A DNA stretch of 64,000 nt, taken from the NCBI RefSeq assembly GCF_001403735.1, contig NZ_CXPG01000020.1:186001-250000 (forward strand). Reading direction: 5' to 3'. Below, one piece after another: positions 1-8,382 of this stretch. This DNA is from Jannaschia rubra (lineage in GTDB: Bacteria; Pseudomonadota; Alphaproteobacteria; Rhodobacterales; Rhodobacteraceae). Below the pieces are notes generated by a model. It was not told where the DNA came from, did not search any database, and saw only the letters and a program-made list of their open reading frames with translations. The position numbers were made by a program, and so were the translations under genes. The stretch's first letter is position 1. Each line of letters begins with the position of its first letter.

Positions 1-118
1 CCAGCATGAAGAAGATCAGAAGCTGGAACATCGCGTCCGCCAAGGGCGTGAGCGGCACCCGGAACCGCCCCCCTTCGCGGGGCGGAAGCAAGGGCGTGTC
101 CCTCAGCCCGACCGTCAC
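1..118 (-). CDS. exbD: ExbD/TolR-type biopolymer transport protein (N-terminal part)
   Basis: Only the first 39 codons lie in the window; the rest runs off the left edge. The frame starts with a GTG whose last two bases form the start of the TGA stop of the upstream exbB gene (GTGA overlap), a usual sign of translational coupling. The visible protein ends in FQLLIFFML, which is the start of the single transmembrane helix typical of ExbD/TolR proteins, preceded by a proline/arginine-rich cytoplasmic N-terminus. Together with ExbB it would form an inner-membrane proton-driven energiser for outer-membrane transport. The family is inferred from position and the short TM start, so paralogue assignment (ExbD or TolR) is open. 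Confidence 0.7.
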   Translation of the reverse strand, partial: MTVGLRDTPLLPPREGGRFRVPLTPLADAMFQLLIFFML

Positions 119-756
119 GGCCAGGCGGCCGGGCCGCCGTCGACACGGCCGTGGATCGCGGCCGAGAGCAGCGATTCCATCCGCGTCCGCTCCGCCTCGA
201 TCCGGCTTTCGAGGAGGTTCGCGATGAAGTAGGCGAGGAGCGCGATGGCGAGGCCCGCCGCCGTGGTGGTCAGCGCGGTCCAGATGCCGCCTGCCAGGTC
301 GGAAGGGTCCACCGCACCCTGCGCGACCGACAGGGCGGCGAAGGCGTCGATCATGCCGATCACCGTTCCGAGCAGGCCCAGCATCGGCGCCGCCTGCACC
401 ACCACTTCGAGAAGGCGCATGCGAGAGGCCAGCGCGGCCAGTTCCGACAGCGCGGTCTGGCGGCCCAGTTCCTCGGCATAGCGGGGATCGTCGGGGCGCG
501 CCCCGAGCGCGCGGAACACGGCCTGAAGGATGCGCGCGCCCGAGGAGCTCCGCGATGCCGCACGTTCGACGGCCCGCGGCGCCTCGCCCGACAGCCAGTC
601 GTCGAGGATCGTCTCGGCCTCGCACGCGCGGCCAACGCCGAGGCGATGGAATTGCGCCATCTTCCAGATCCCGGTCGCCACGGCGGTCACCGAGAGCGCG
701 CCCAGAAGGGCGAAGACGATGAGTGTGGGCAGGCCGAACCCGGCAAGACCGGACAT
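115..756 (-). CDS. exbB: MotA/TolQ/ExbB proton channel family protein
   Basis: This 213-residue inner-membrane protein has the ExbB/TolQ layout: an N-terminal membrane helix (about residues 8-28), a cytoplasmic stretch, and two C-terminal helices. The second helix starts in the family hallmark APMLGLLGTVIGMI (about 125-138) and the third lies around 158-182. It would conduct protons and power the partner ExbD. It overlaps exbD by four bases and is preceded at four bases by another minus-strand gene, so all are probably one transcript. It looks intact. ExbB versus a TolQ-like paralogue cannot be settled here because no tolA/tolB/pal genes are in view. Confidence 0.85.
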   Translation of the reverse strand: MSGLAGFGLPTLIVFALLGALSVTAVATGIWKMAQFHRLGVGRACEAETILDDWLSGEAPRAVERAASRSSSGARILQAVFRALGARPDDPRYAEELGRQTALSELAALASRMRLLEVVVQAAPMLGLLGTVIGMIDAFAALSVAQGAVDPSDLAGGIWTALTTTAAGLAIALLAYFIANLLESRIEAERTRMESLLSAAIHGRVDGGPAAWP

Positions 757-760
757 CGCG

Positions 761-1183
761 TCAGAGCCCGAACTGGATGTCGGTCAGGGATCGCGTCGCA
801 AGGGCCGACAGGCACAGGTCGCTGTCCTGCTCGCCGTCCACCTCGCAGGCGACGGCGGCGTTCACGAGAATTCGCGAGATATCGGCACAAGGTGTCTGCG
901 GGATGCCGAACCGCGCGATCTTGGTCTTGCCCGTGGGAAATTCGCCGAAGTCGAGTGCCATCAGCTGCATCACCTGTCCGGCCGCATCGAAGATGCCGAT
1001 CTCATAGGCGGCGCGACCGACGGTGCGATCGGTGCGGTTGGCAACGACGTAGGTCATCACGCAGTTTCCCTGCTCGACGTCCTCCGTGCGGTTCAATTCG
1101 ACTTCCAGTGTGGGCTGCGCATCCTGCCCCAGGGCAGGCAGCGCCGCCAGAATAAAGGCTCCGGTCAGGAACGATGGTCTCAC
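761..1183 (-). CDS. Exported protein of unknown function, upstream of exbB
   Basis: I do not recognise a named family. The start chosen is a GTG giving a 140-residue protein with a clear Sec signal (RPSFLTGAFILAALPALGQDA, cleavage probably after LGQ or GQD). An in-frame upstream extension of 32 codons lacks signal features and is unlikely to be translated. The mature part contains cysteines in GNCVMTY, TPCADI, VACEVD and DLCLSA, which suggests two disulphides in the periplasm. It ends four bases before exbB and runs in the same direction, so it is probably cotranscribed with the proton channel genes and may act with that system. This functional link is inferred from position only. Confidence 0.7.
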   Translation of the reverse strand: MRPSFLTGAFILAALPALGQDAQPTLEVELNRTEDVEQGNCVMTYVVANRTDRTVGRAAYEIGIFDAAGQVMQLMALDFGEFPTGKTKIARFGIPQTPCADISRILVNAAVACEVDGEQDSDLCLSALATRSLTDIQFGL

Positions 1184-1265
1184 GATCTGGTATCCCCTGG
1201 GCTCGTGACGGGTCTGAAGCGGAAGGTCCGCCGCCGCCGCTGGCGTGTCAACCCGATGCGACGGA

Positions 1266-1790
1266 TCAGCGATAAACACCCGTCATCCAGACGGAGGGTT
1301 CCGATACGGACAGACGCGCGGGTGCGACGTCGGCGCGCGCAAAATTCGTTACCGTGCGAGACGGCCGGGCGATCGGGTCGCGCCTGGACATGGGCGCCGA
1401 AGCGGCGGGAACGGCATCGGCAAGACGACCGGGAGCCGTTCGGGACGAGGGCCGCTGAACGTCGAGCGTCCCGCCGTCGGCCGCCGGCACGGTGAAGGGA
1501 AAGGTATCCGTGCCCGCCTGCACCGGCGGGATGCCCGGCCCGGCATCTTCGGCCATGACCTGTCCCGGGTTGCCGCCGTTCGGCATGACATCGGCATGGG
1601 ATCCGACGTCAGGGACCGGATCGCGGCCGATCCCGCCGGTGCGATTCGATGGCACGGGCGCGTCGGCGTTGCGCGCCAGCATGTCCCTCAACCCGATGGA
1701 CCCATCGCCGCGGCGCGCGGCTGCAAGGGCCAGCCCACCGAGGGACGCGGCGGCGAACAGCCCGGCGGCAACGAGAAGAACGACTTTCAT
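1266..1790 (-). CDS. Membrane-anchored or exported protein of unknown function
   Basis: This 174-residue protein starts with a hydrophobic segment (KVVLLVAAGLFAAASLGGLA, residues 2-21) that could be a signal peptide or signal anchor. The rest is low in predicted structure, rich in Pro, Gly, Asp and Arg, and has no motif I recognise. It runs the same way as the downstream exported-protein gene and exbB, 82 bases ahead, and may head the operon. The opposite strand is also open across most of the region, but the N-terminal hydrophobic segment on the minus strand makes this frame the better candidate. Existence as a real gene is moderately supported. Confidence 0.5.
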   Translation of the reverse strand: MKVVLLVAAGLFAAASLGGLALAAARRGDGSIGLRDMLARNADAPVPSNRTGGIGRDPVPDVGSHADVMPNGGNPGQVMAEDAGPGIPPVQAGTDTFPFTVPAADGGTLDVQRPSSRTAPGRLADAVPAASAPMSRRDPIARPSRTVTNFARADVAPARLSVSEPSVWMTGVYR

Positions 1791-1898
1791 CGGTGCAGGC
1801 TAGCAGCCGGATTGTCGCTTTGCATCCTCGAACTCCGTGCATAGATCGGAAACGATGGTTTTCTGCCTCTCCCCCATTCGCATGCCCGGGGTGTCGTC

Positions 1899-2283
1899 GT
1901 GACGGCGCTGACGATCCTGCCGGTGGCGGCGGCGGACGCGCAGTTCGCCGTCTGCAACCAGAGCTTCGACGTCGCGAACCTGGCGCTCGGCCGATACGTC
2001 CGCGACACCTTCGAGACGCGGGGCTGCTGGACGGTCGGGCCGAATCAATGCGTCGACCGGATCGAGGAGGAGCTGGACGCGCGATATGTCTATGTCTTCG
2101 CGCAGGATGTTTTCGGCAAACCGCTTCTGCCCGGCGGTGTGGCCATGCGCCTTGCGCCCGAGCGTTTCGTCATCCGGGGGCGAGCGCGACTGCCTGGCGC
2201 GGGGCTATCTGGATGCGCAGTTCCATGAGGTCGACACCCGGCGCAGCGAACGCTGGACATTGTTTCTGGCGCAGCCGGGCTGA
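1899..2283 (+). pseudogene. DUF1036 family exported protein, frameshifted
   Basis: The first frame reads QFAVCNQSFDVANLALGRY, then WTVGPNQCVDRIEEELDARY and YVYVFAQDVFGKPLLPGG, all typical of DUF1036 proteins (small periplasmic proteins of unknown role in alphaproteobacteria). Near base 2180 the frame is lost: the expected continuation (RDCLARGYLDAQFHEVDTRR, then SERWTLFL) is found in another frame up to the TGA at 2281. One extra base in the run CGGGGGCGAG explains it. The putative GTG start leaves only a short hydrophobic leader, so the N-terminus may also be damaged. It is either a genuine frameshift or a single sequencing error; neighbouring genes are also broken, which favours real decay. 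Confidence 0.7.
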
Positions 2284-2323
2284 CCTCTTTGCGGCCGCAC
2301 GTCGCTGGGCTAAGGTCACGTCC

Positions 2324-3061
2324 ATGATGCGGACCGCGACGATCCTGGCGCTGACGGGCGCGATGCTGGCCGTGCCGGTCGGGGCATCGGCGCAGGACGT
2401 TCCCATGCTGAGCCCCGTCATGGCCGACACGGTTCCCGTCACGCCGATCGAGGTCCGCGTATTCGACCCGTCGCCCGACATGCGGATGTCGAGCCTGTCG
2501 CCCGACGACGGCCTGCCGCGCCCCTCGATCCTGCTGGGGCTGCGGTCCGGCGCGGGCGGGGCGCTGGCCATCGGACCGGACGGCGAGCCCATCGCCTGGG
2601 ACAACCTTGCCGCGCGGGAGGCGATGCGTCGGGAGGATGCCGAGGCCTTCGCCCGCCTGGTCGAGGACGGGGCCTTCGATCCGCCCGACGGGCTGATGGC
2701 GCGGGCGCTTCAGATCGAGCTTGCGCGGATGAACTGCTACCGCACGGGAATCGACGGGCAATGGGGTCGTGGCTCCGCGGCCTCCGTCCGGCGCTATGTC
2801 GAGGCGGGGGGCAGTCCGCCCCCGGACGATGCGCCGACCGCCGCGCTCTGGCGGCACCTGATCGCGGCTGACGACGTGGCCTGCCCGACCCCGGCGCCGC
2901 AGCCCTCGGTCGTGCGGGCGTCGCCCGCGCGCGCGCAGCCGGGCAACCGTTCGTCCCGACCCGCAGCGCAGACGCGATCCGAGCCGGCCGCCCCGCCCGC
3001 CGCCGCGACCGCGCCATCCCTGGGCGGGTTCGGCCGTATCGGCGGGGGCATCGTCCGCTAA
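2324..3061 (+). CDS. Exported protein with a peptidoglycan-binding-like segment
   Basis: This 245-residue protein begins with a Sec signal (MMRTATILALTGAMLAVPVG, then ASAQD). About residues 140-170 contain LARMNCYRTGIDGQWGRGSA followed by SVRRY, which resembles the helical peptidoglycan-binding repeat (a DG.WG..T/S...L/I pattern). The last 60 residues are Pro/Ala/Ser/Arg-rich and low in complexity. Two adjacent ATG codons (2324 and 2327) are possible starts. A role at the cell wall is inferred from the motif and signal only. The gene is intact although the genes on both sides are disrupted. Confidence 0.6.
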   Translation: MMRTATILALTGAMLAVPVGASAQDVPMLSPVMADTVPVTPIEVRVFDPSPDMRMSSLSPDDGLPRPSILLGLRSGAGGALAIGPDGEPIAWDNLAAREAMRREDAEAFARLVEDGAFDPPDGLMARALQIELARMNCYRTGIDGQWGRGSAASVRRYVEAGGSPPPDDAPTAALWRHLIAADDVACPTPAPQPSVVRASPARAQPGNRSSRPAAQTRSEPAAPPAAATAPSLGGFGRIGGGIVR

Positions 3062-4440
3062 GGCGGACGGGCCACTGGACGTCGATCCCGGTTTCACCCT
3101 GTCCGCCCGGCAGTCCCGTCGCCGCGGGCTGCGACGGCGGCTGACGCGCGGCGGTGCCGCCGTCACGGTTCTGGTGGCCATGGCCGGCAGATGGCTGATC
3201 TGGCAGCGCCTGCCGGAAAGGCAGGGCACCTTCGACGGGCCGGAGATGGTGCAGGTCGAGACCGGCGCGCCCGGGTCCTCGGCCGCTTTCGACCGGTCCG
3301 CGCTGGTCCGGCTGCGGGGGGATCCGCTGATCCTGCGGCTGGCCGACGAGGAAGCGGGCGCCCCCAGCACCCTGACGACGCCGCCCACCCTGGCCGATCG
3401 CATAGGCGCAGGTCCGGTCGGCGTGATCGCGACACCGTTGCTGATGCAGGCGGCAAGGCTCGCCACGGCGCTGCTGTCCTCCCGCGAGGATTTCGCGCTG
3501 TTCCAGGCACAGAGGACCGAAGACCTGGCCAGCCTTCTGGACGACGGCACCGAGGCCCCTGCCGCCCCCGGCCGCACCCTGACCGGAGAGGAGGCCGAGG
3601 CCGCCGCCGGAAGCTGGGGCGCGGCACTCGACACCGGTGAGACGGTTCAGCGCGTGACCTTCACCCGCACCGCCATCGAGAACACCACAAGCGTCGCCAC
3701 CGTTCTTCCCGAAGTCCGGCGCCGGCCCCTGTTCGAGGATCGCGTCGTGGTCGTCCGCCTGCCCCAGCCCCTCGGCGCGCTGCTGGCCGCTCGATGCCCT
3801 GCCCGTGGGATCGGTGATCGGCCTGCGGCTGGCCGGAGGGCGACCTGTTGCAGATGTCGCTCTATGGACCCGAGGGCTATGCTTTCACGGTCGCGCAGAT
3901 CGGCGCCGAGCGGTTCGTGGAGGCCGCCGACCCCTGGCTCGACGACGACCTGATGGACCGCAGCCGCGCCCTGCGCGACGAGGCGGCGGCCACCCGCGAC
4001 GTCCGCCTGCTGGACGCGATCCGGAGGCCGCGCTGCGCGGCGGGCTGGCGGGGTCGGCCACGGGCGAACTGCTGGTGATGATGTCGAAGCGGTTCGACCT
4101 CGATCGCAACGCGCAGCCGGGGGATCGGCTCGTCCTGTTGCATGGGCCGGGGGAGGGCGCTGCGGCGGTGCTCTATGCGGGGGTGGAGGGGCCGTCGGGG
4201 CCGATGGCCTGTTTCGTCGTGCCGAACGCCCCGGGGTTCGGTTGCTTCGACCCGGAGGCCACGGCGGGCGGCGGCCTGTCGGGGGCCTTCGTCACGCCCG
4301 TCGCCGGAACCCGGACCAGCGGCTTCGGCCCCCGGATGCACCCGATCCCGAAGCAGTTGCGCAACCGCGACGGCGTGGACTGGGCCGCGCCCACGGGCAT
4401 GCCGATGGTGGCAGCCGCCGCGGGCAAGGTCGCCCTCGAC
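3060..4440 (+). pseudogene. M23 (LytM) metallopeptidase gene, disrupted
   Basis: A membrane segment near 3120-3200 (TVLVAMAGRWLIW) is followed by a long extracytoplasmic region and a C-terminal LytM-like block (SGFGPRMHPIPKQLRNRDGV, then DWAAPTGMPM) around 4310-4410, where the His and Asp of M23 zinc peptidases are expected. The protein is spread over different frames: frame changes occur near 3795, 3838 and 4022. No good start codon is seen upstream of the membrane segment. After KVAL near 4435 the M23 domain stops and the sequence becomes antisense PAAR coding, so the second zinc-binding part (HxH) is missing. Function would have been cell-wall cleavage; the gene cannot encode an active enzyme as it stands. 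Confidence 0.7.
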
Positions 4441-4581
4441 GATGACCGCGCCGCAGCCGGTCTCGTCTCCCACCCGGCCCACGGGACGGCCGTCGGCCAT
4501 GGTGGTGCCGCCGGATACCATGGCGTTCTCCCCATGCGAGGGGCAGACATGCTTGTCGCCGAGACGGGCAATGGAGGGCAT
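4430..4581 (-). pseudogene. PAAR-domain spike-tip protein, truncated
   Basis: From an ATG at 4581 the minus strand reads PSIARLGDKHVCPSHGENAM, then VSGGTTMADGRPVGRVGDET and GCGAVIVEG. This is a clear PAAR protein, the sharpened tip of type VI secretion spikes. Similarity ends about 50 residues in, where the frame runs into the antisense of the M23 gene; a normal PAAR protein is about 90-100 residues. The gene lies directly downstream of the vgrG remnant in the same direction, the usual VgrG-PAAR arrangement. A deletion that joined the 3' ends of the PAAR and M23 genes explains the structure. Confidence 0.7.
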
Positions 4582-4675
4582 CGCAAAAATCCTCCAGACA
4601 GGACAATCGCCGCACGCTAGCAGGTCGGGCCGGCGCGCGCGAAGGACGGATCGGCCGCGCGGCCGGACGGTGGGA

Positions 4676-6576
4676 TCAGACGTCCTCGCCCTTTTGCTTG
4701 ATGCATTTCTCGACCAGCGGCAGGCCGGCGTTGATGGCACCCTGCACCGTGGGAACCTGCGCGCCGGCGCCGTTGCTCATGGTGACGTTGCCCTTCAGGC
4801 GGATCTGGCGGCCTCCAGCGTGATGCCGGTGGCGTCGATGGTGATCTTGTCGCCCGGTCCCTTGATGACGAACTTGTCGAAGGCCATCAGCATGTGGAGC
4901 TAGGTGTTGTTCGTGATCGACTGATTGACGTCGAGGACATGGCGGTCCTTCACCGTCTCCTCGTGGTTGCGGCCGGTCTGGACCAGATGGTCGGCATAGA
5001 TGTCCTGCCTGTGGATGTTGCCGACGACATGTCACGGGCCACCGATTCGGACTGGTCGCGGCCGATAGTCTTGTTCCGGTCGTTCAGGATGTCGATCTGC
5101 TTGTCCTTCTCCTCCCCGAACATCAACTCGTTGAAGCCGGCGCCCTGGTGGGTGTCGGTCTTGAAGGGGAACTTGGTCTTCTTCGCCGGCAGCGGATAGG
5201 GTGGCTCATTGGCGCCGTTGTAGACGCAGCCCGTCACCAGCGGCTTGTCGGGGTCGCCGTCCAGAAAATCCGACGACGACCTCCATGCCGATGCGGGGGA
5301 TGACCATGCCGCCCCAGCCTTAGCTCGCCCAGTTCTGGCTGACGCGGCAGCGCATGGAGATGCTGTTGTCCAGATCCCAGTGGAACCGCACCAGGATGCG
5401 GCCGTATTCGTCGCAGTCGATCTCGCCTTCGCTCACGACGGCGGCGGTCTGCGGTCCCTTCATGATGGGACGAGGCGTCTTGCGGTCCGGCCGCATGGGC
5501 GCGTCGACGGGGGTCAGGACGTATTTGCCCGAATAGGCATAGCCGTCGCTGCCCCGGTCGGAGGTGCCGTAGCCTTCGGAGACGTAGGAACGCCGGGCGA
5601 CGAGGCAGAGCATCCGCGCTTCGGGCAGGCCCGGCGTGGGTTCGCCGGTCAGTTCGACCACCATCCCGGCCTTGAGCGAGGTGACGTCGCCCTCGGCGTG
5701 GAAGCGGCGGTCGTGCCCGCGCTCCTCCTCCATCCGGCGGCGGACGGTGCCGCGACCCTCACCCTGGTCGAGGAAGTCGCCGGGGTAGTCGAAGCTCTCG
5801 ATCCGGCCTTCGGCATGGGCGGCGTCGCCGGTGCGATCCACCTCCATCGCGGCGTTGGGCGTCTTGAAGCTGTAGTCGGTCAGCCGCACCGCGCCGGTCG
5901 TCAGGTTGCGTTCCGGGTGGAGGGCCCAGAAATGCTCCTCGTCCGAGAAGTGATGACCGTCGACGCCGCGGAAGACGCGGCCTCCACCGGCCACGACCTC
6001 ATGGCTCTCGACATCGTCGGTCAGCACCATGATGTGGCTTACCATGGCGTGGGAGTAGGGATGGCTGACCCCGAACCGCTCCATCAGGCGGGTGGCGACA
6101 TCCAGACCGGTCTTGCCGTGTTGCACGGTGTATTCGAGGATCGGATAGTCCTGCGTCAACCGCATCCTGAGGTGCGGATCGCCCAGCCCGGCATGGGCGC
6201 CGAGCAGTTGGTTCAGGATCTGCGGCGCGGTCATGTCGTGGAAGATGCGCTGGTTGCGACGCCGTCCGGCAAGCCAGGCCCAGGGCCGCAGCACCAGGTC
6301 GTAGCGGTTGCCGTTTTCCCCCGTCCCGGCGCAGGAGGTGCGGACGACGATGCCGTCGAAGGCGCGCGGGCCATTGTTCTGGGTGTCGCTCTCCACCATG
6401 GCATGGGTGCCGATCAGCGCGTCGAAGTCGACGTCATGGCCGGTGGCCAAAGCTTCCATCCGACAGTCGAACAGGCCATTCATCCGATCCCCGCCGCTGA
6501 AGCGCAGCAGGACCAGGCTGTCCTTGCCCAGGACCGTCGTCAGCCGGCCGATTCGGGCATCCTGCTTGAATGGCAT
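4676..6576 (-). pseudogene. vgrG: Type VI secretion VgrG spike protein, degenerate
   Basis: The ATG at 6576 starts a frame that is typical VgrG/gp27-gp5 for about 415 codons (for example RIFHDMTAPQILNQLLGAHA and [13 protein letters not shown]), then hits TAA near 5322 where NWA-x-K-GWGGM is expected. The homology continues as [16 protein letters not shown], shifts frame near 5270, continues as [20 protein letters not shown] and SESVARDM, shifts again near 5035, passes a TAG near 4900, shifts once more near 4800 and ends as GLPLVEKCIKQKGEDV. Several independent lesions show real decay rather than one read error. An intact product would be the trimeric spike of a type VI secretion system; no other T6SS core genes are in the window. 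Confidence 0.88.
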
Positions 6577-6599
6577 GTTCACCTGCGATCCCCCGGAGA

Positions 6600-6634
6600 G
6601 AAAACGCACCGCCCCGAAAATGCGATGGGGCGGT
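6600..6634 (-). terminator. Hairpin terminator between yqiK and vgrG
   Basis: A perfect 8-bp stem (ACCGCCCC / GGGGCGGT, 6608-6615 with 6627-6634) with an 11-base loop is followed on the minus strand by GCGTTTTC. It lies in the 192-base gap after the yqiK remnant and before the vgrG start, so it probably ends transcription of the yqi genes, or forms a hairpin in the vgrG leader. The rest of the gap shows nothing else. Confidence 0.5.
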
Positions 6635-6768
6635 CGGTCCGCAGGATATGCGCTCTGCGGCATGACGCAGGGTTCGCCAATGCATCTTGACGTCCTTTGG
6701 TCCGCTCCGTGCGCCACGCGACACGGGGCGGCGGACCGGCGCGCAAACGGCGGGTGATCGTTTCCCGA

Positions 6769-7896
6769 TCAGGCCTTTTCGCCCGCGTGGGCCGATGTCA
6801 CCTGGGCCGGGTCCGTCGGGGCCTGCGGCTGGTTCACCGGGACGACGGCGGCGACGTGGCCCATCAGGTCGGACACCGATCCGTCGAGGTTGATCCCCGC
6901 CATGCGCCCGATCGCCTGCATCGCGGGCAGGGCGACTGCATTCTGGCGGATCTGGTCGAAGGCCTGGTCGATGGCGTTGCCGCCGCCCGACCCGCTGCCG
7001 CCGTCCGACAACGATCCGCCGCCCAGCCCGTCGGCCTTGTGGATGGTGATGCGGTCGATCTTCTCGGCCGGCTTGACCATGGCCTCCATCAGGCCCGGCA
7101 TGATCCGCAGCCGCTCGATCTGCAGGCGCATCTCGATGATTTCCGCGAACAGCGAGTTCTCGGCGGCGATCAGGGCGTTCGTGCCCTCGGCTTCGGCCAG
7201 CTTCTCGTCGCGGAACGCCTGGGCTCGGATGGTGACTTCCTCGGCCTCGGCGCGGGCCGGTTCCAGGATGGCGGCCGCGCGGTCGGCCGCGGCGTTCGGT
7301 TCGGCCTCCTCGGCGGCGGGGGCCTTTTGCGACAACTCCTCGGCGGCAAGCTTCTCCATGGCGACGCGCTGTTCGACGCGGGCCTGGTCCTGCTCGCGCT
7401 CGACGGCATAGCGCTTGATCTCGCCCTCCTGGACCGAGCGGACGACGGCGACCTGTGCCTCCGATTCGATCTTGGCGCGGCGCTTGCGGCTCTCGGCGAT
7501 GCGCTCGGCCTGCAGTTTCATGCCGGCGGCGTTGAAGACGTTGTTCTCATCCAGACTGTCGAGCGGGGTCTGGTCCAGTGCCGTCAGCGCAACGGTCTCG
7601 AGCTCCAGACCGGTCTTGCAAAGATCCTCCGCCACGGCCTGTTGCACCCGCTGGACAAAGTCGGACCGGTTCTCGTGCAGCTGGTCGATGTCCATCTTGG
7701 CCGCAACCGACCGCAGGCCGTCGACCAACGTGCCGCCGTCGATCATGACCTTGCGCCCGCCGGTGCCGGCCTTGACCAGGCTCACCTCGCGTTTGGACCG
7801 CACATACATGCGCGAAAAGATGAAACCGACCACCAGCAGGGCGAGGCCGGCGAGGCCGGCGGGAATCTCGTCGCGTGCGTCCAGGGGTTCGGCCAT
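6769..7896 (-). pseudogene. yqiK: YqiK-like flotillin, with SPFH deletion and YqiJ fusion
   Basis: The frame carries flotillin hallmarks: a membrane segment (LAGLALLVVGFIF), RSKREVSLVKAGTGGRKVMI, the SPFH end (DGLRSVAAKMDIDQLHENRS) and a long Glu/Ala-rich coiled coil. Two defects are visible. The sequence jumps from GGTLV to DGLRS near 7722, skipping roughly 70 residues of the SPFH domain present in relatives. The N-terminus is not a normal YqiK start but reads straight from a YqiJ C-terminus (LDARDEIPAG). The ATG at 7896 would give a 375-residue hybrid. Intact YqiK proteins scaffold membrane microdomains. The frame stays open, so a shortened protein could still be made. Confidence 0.65.
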
Positions 7897-8249
7897 CAGG
7901 CGGTGGGCGTTGCCGTGCGCATCCGCGAAGCGCACCTGCGCCGGGCTGCCCGCCCGCGCGACGCCCACGACGATCACCCCGCGGCGGCGGCCGTGGCTGC
8001 GGTCGGGGCGTCGGCGGCGGGCGCGTCGAATCCGGCCGCCCCGACATCGGTGGTGTCGAAGCCATCGGGCGCGTCCAGATCGATGTCCCAATCCATGTCC
8101 GGCGCGGCGTCGCCCGGACCGCCGTCCGCGCCCAGCGCCGACCCGCCGCCGACGGCGGCCAGCGTCACCTCATGGGCGAACAGCAGGACGACGATCGCTG
8201 CCGCGATCAGGACGGGCCGCAATTCGCCTGCCGAGAGAAGCGCCGTCAT
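7855..8249 (-). pseudogene. yqiJ: YqiJ-like (NfeD/OB-fold) membrane protein, broken
   Basis: The N-terminal part (MTALLSAGELRPVLIAAAIV, then an acidic linker DMDWDIDLDAPDG) starts at 8249 (or 8258) and stops at 7974. The characteristic C-terminal OB-fold tail (GVIVVGVARAGSPAQVRF, HGNAHRLMAEPLDA) is found just downstream in another frame, and continues into the flotillin gene. The middle of the protein, normally with further membrane helices, is missing between the Ala-rich end near 7990 and GRRRGVI. YqiJ normally partners the flotillin YqiK. The combination of frame loss, missing middle and fusion indicates a pseudogene. Confidence 0.6.
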
Positions 8250-8382
8250 GGCCGCCATGTTTCAGGAGGCGACGGACGGGGGAACTGGAAGCGCCCCGAA
8301 GCGACGGATACCGCGCCGATGACCGGCGCGGCGTCGCCGGAAAATCACAGCCGTTCTCATCGAAACGTCTGGAACCGGCGTG

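Noticed and set aside
1245-1844. A plus-strand frame opposite the 1266-1790 gene
   Set aside because: The minus strand has the signal-like N-terminus and matches the direction of the neighbouring operon.
5245-6690. A 481-codon plus-strand frame over the vgrG remnant
   Set aside because: It has no recognisable motif, while the minus strand reads clear VgrG.
1899-8249. Sequencing error as the sole cause of the broken genes
   Set aside because: Stops, frame changes, missing segments and a tail-to-tail junction occur together, and 48 kb further on the frames are clean; read data would still be needed to exclude it for single-base cases.
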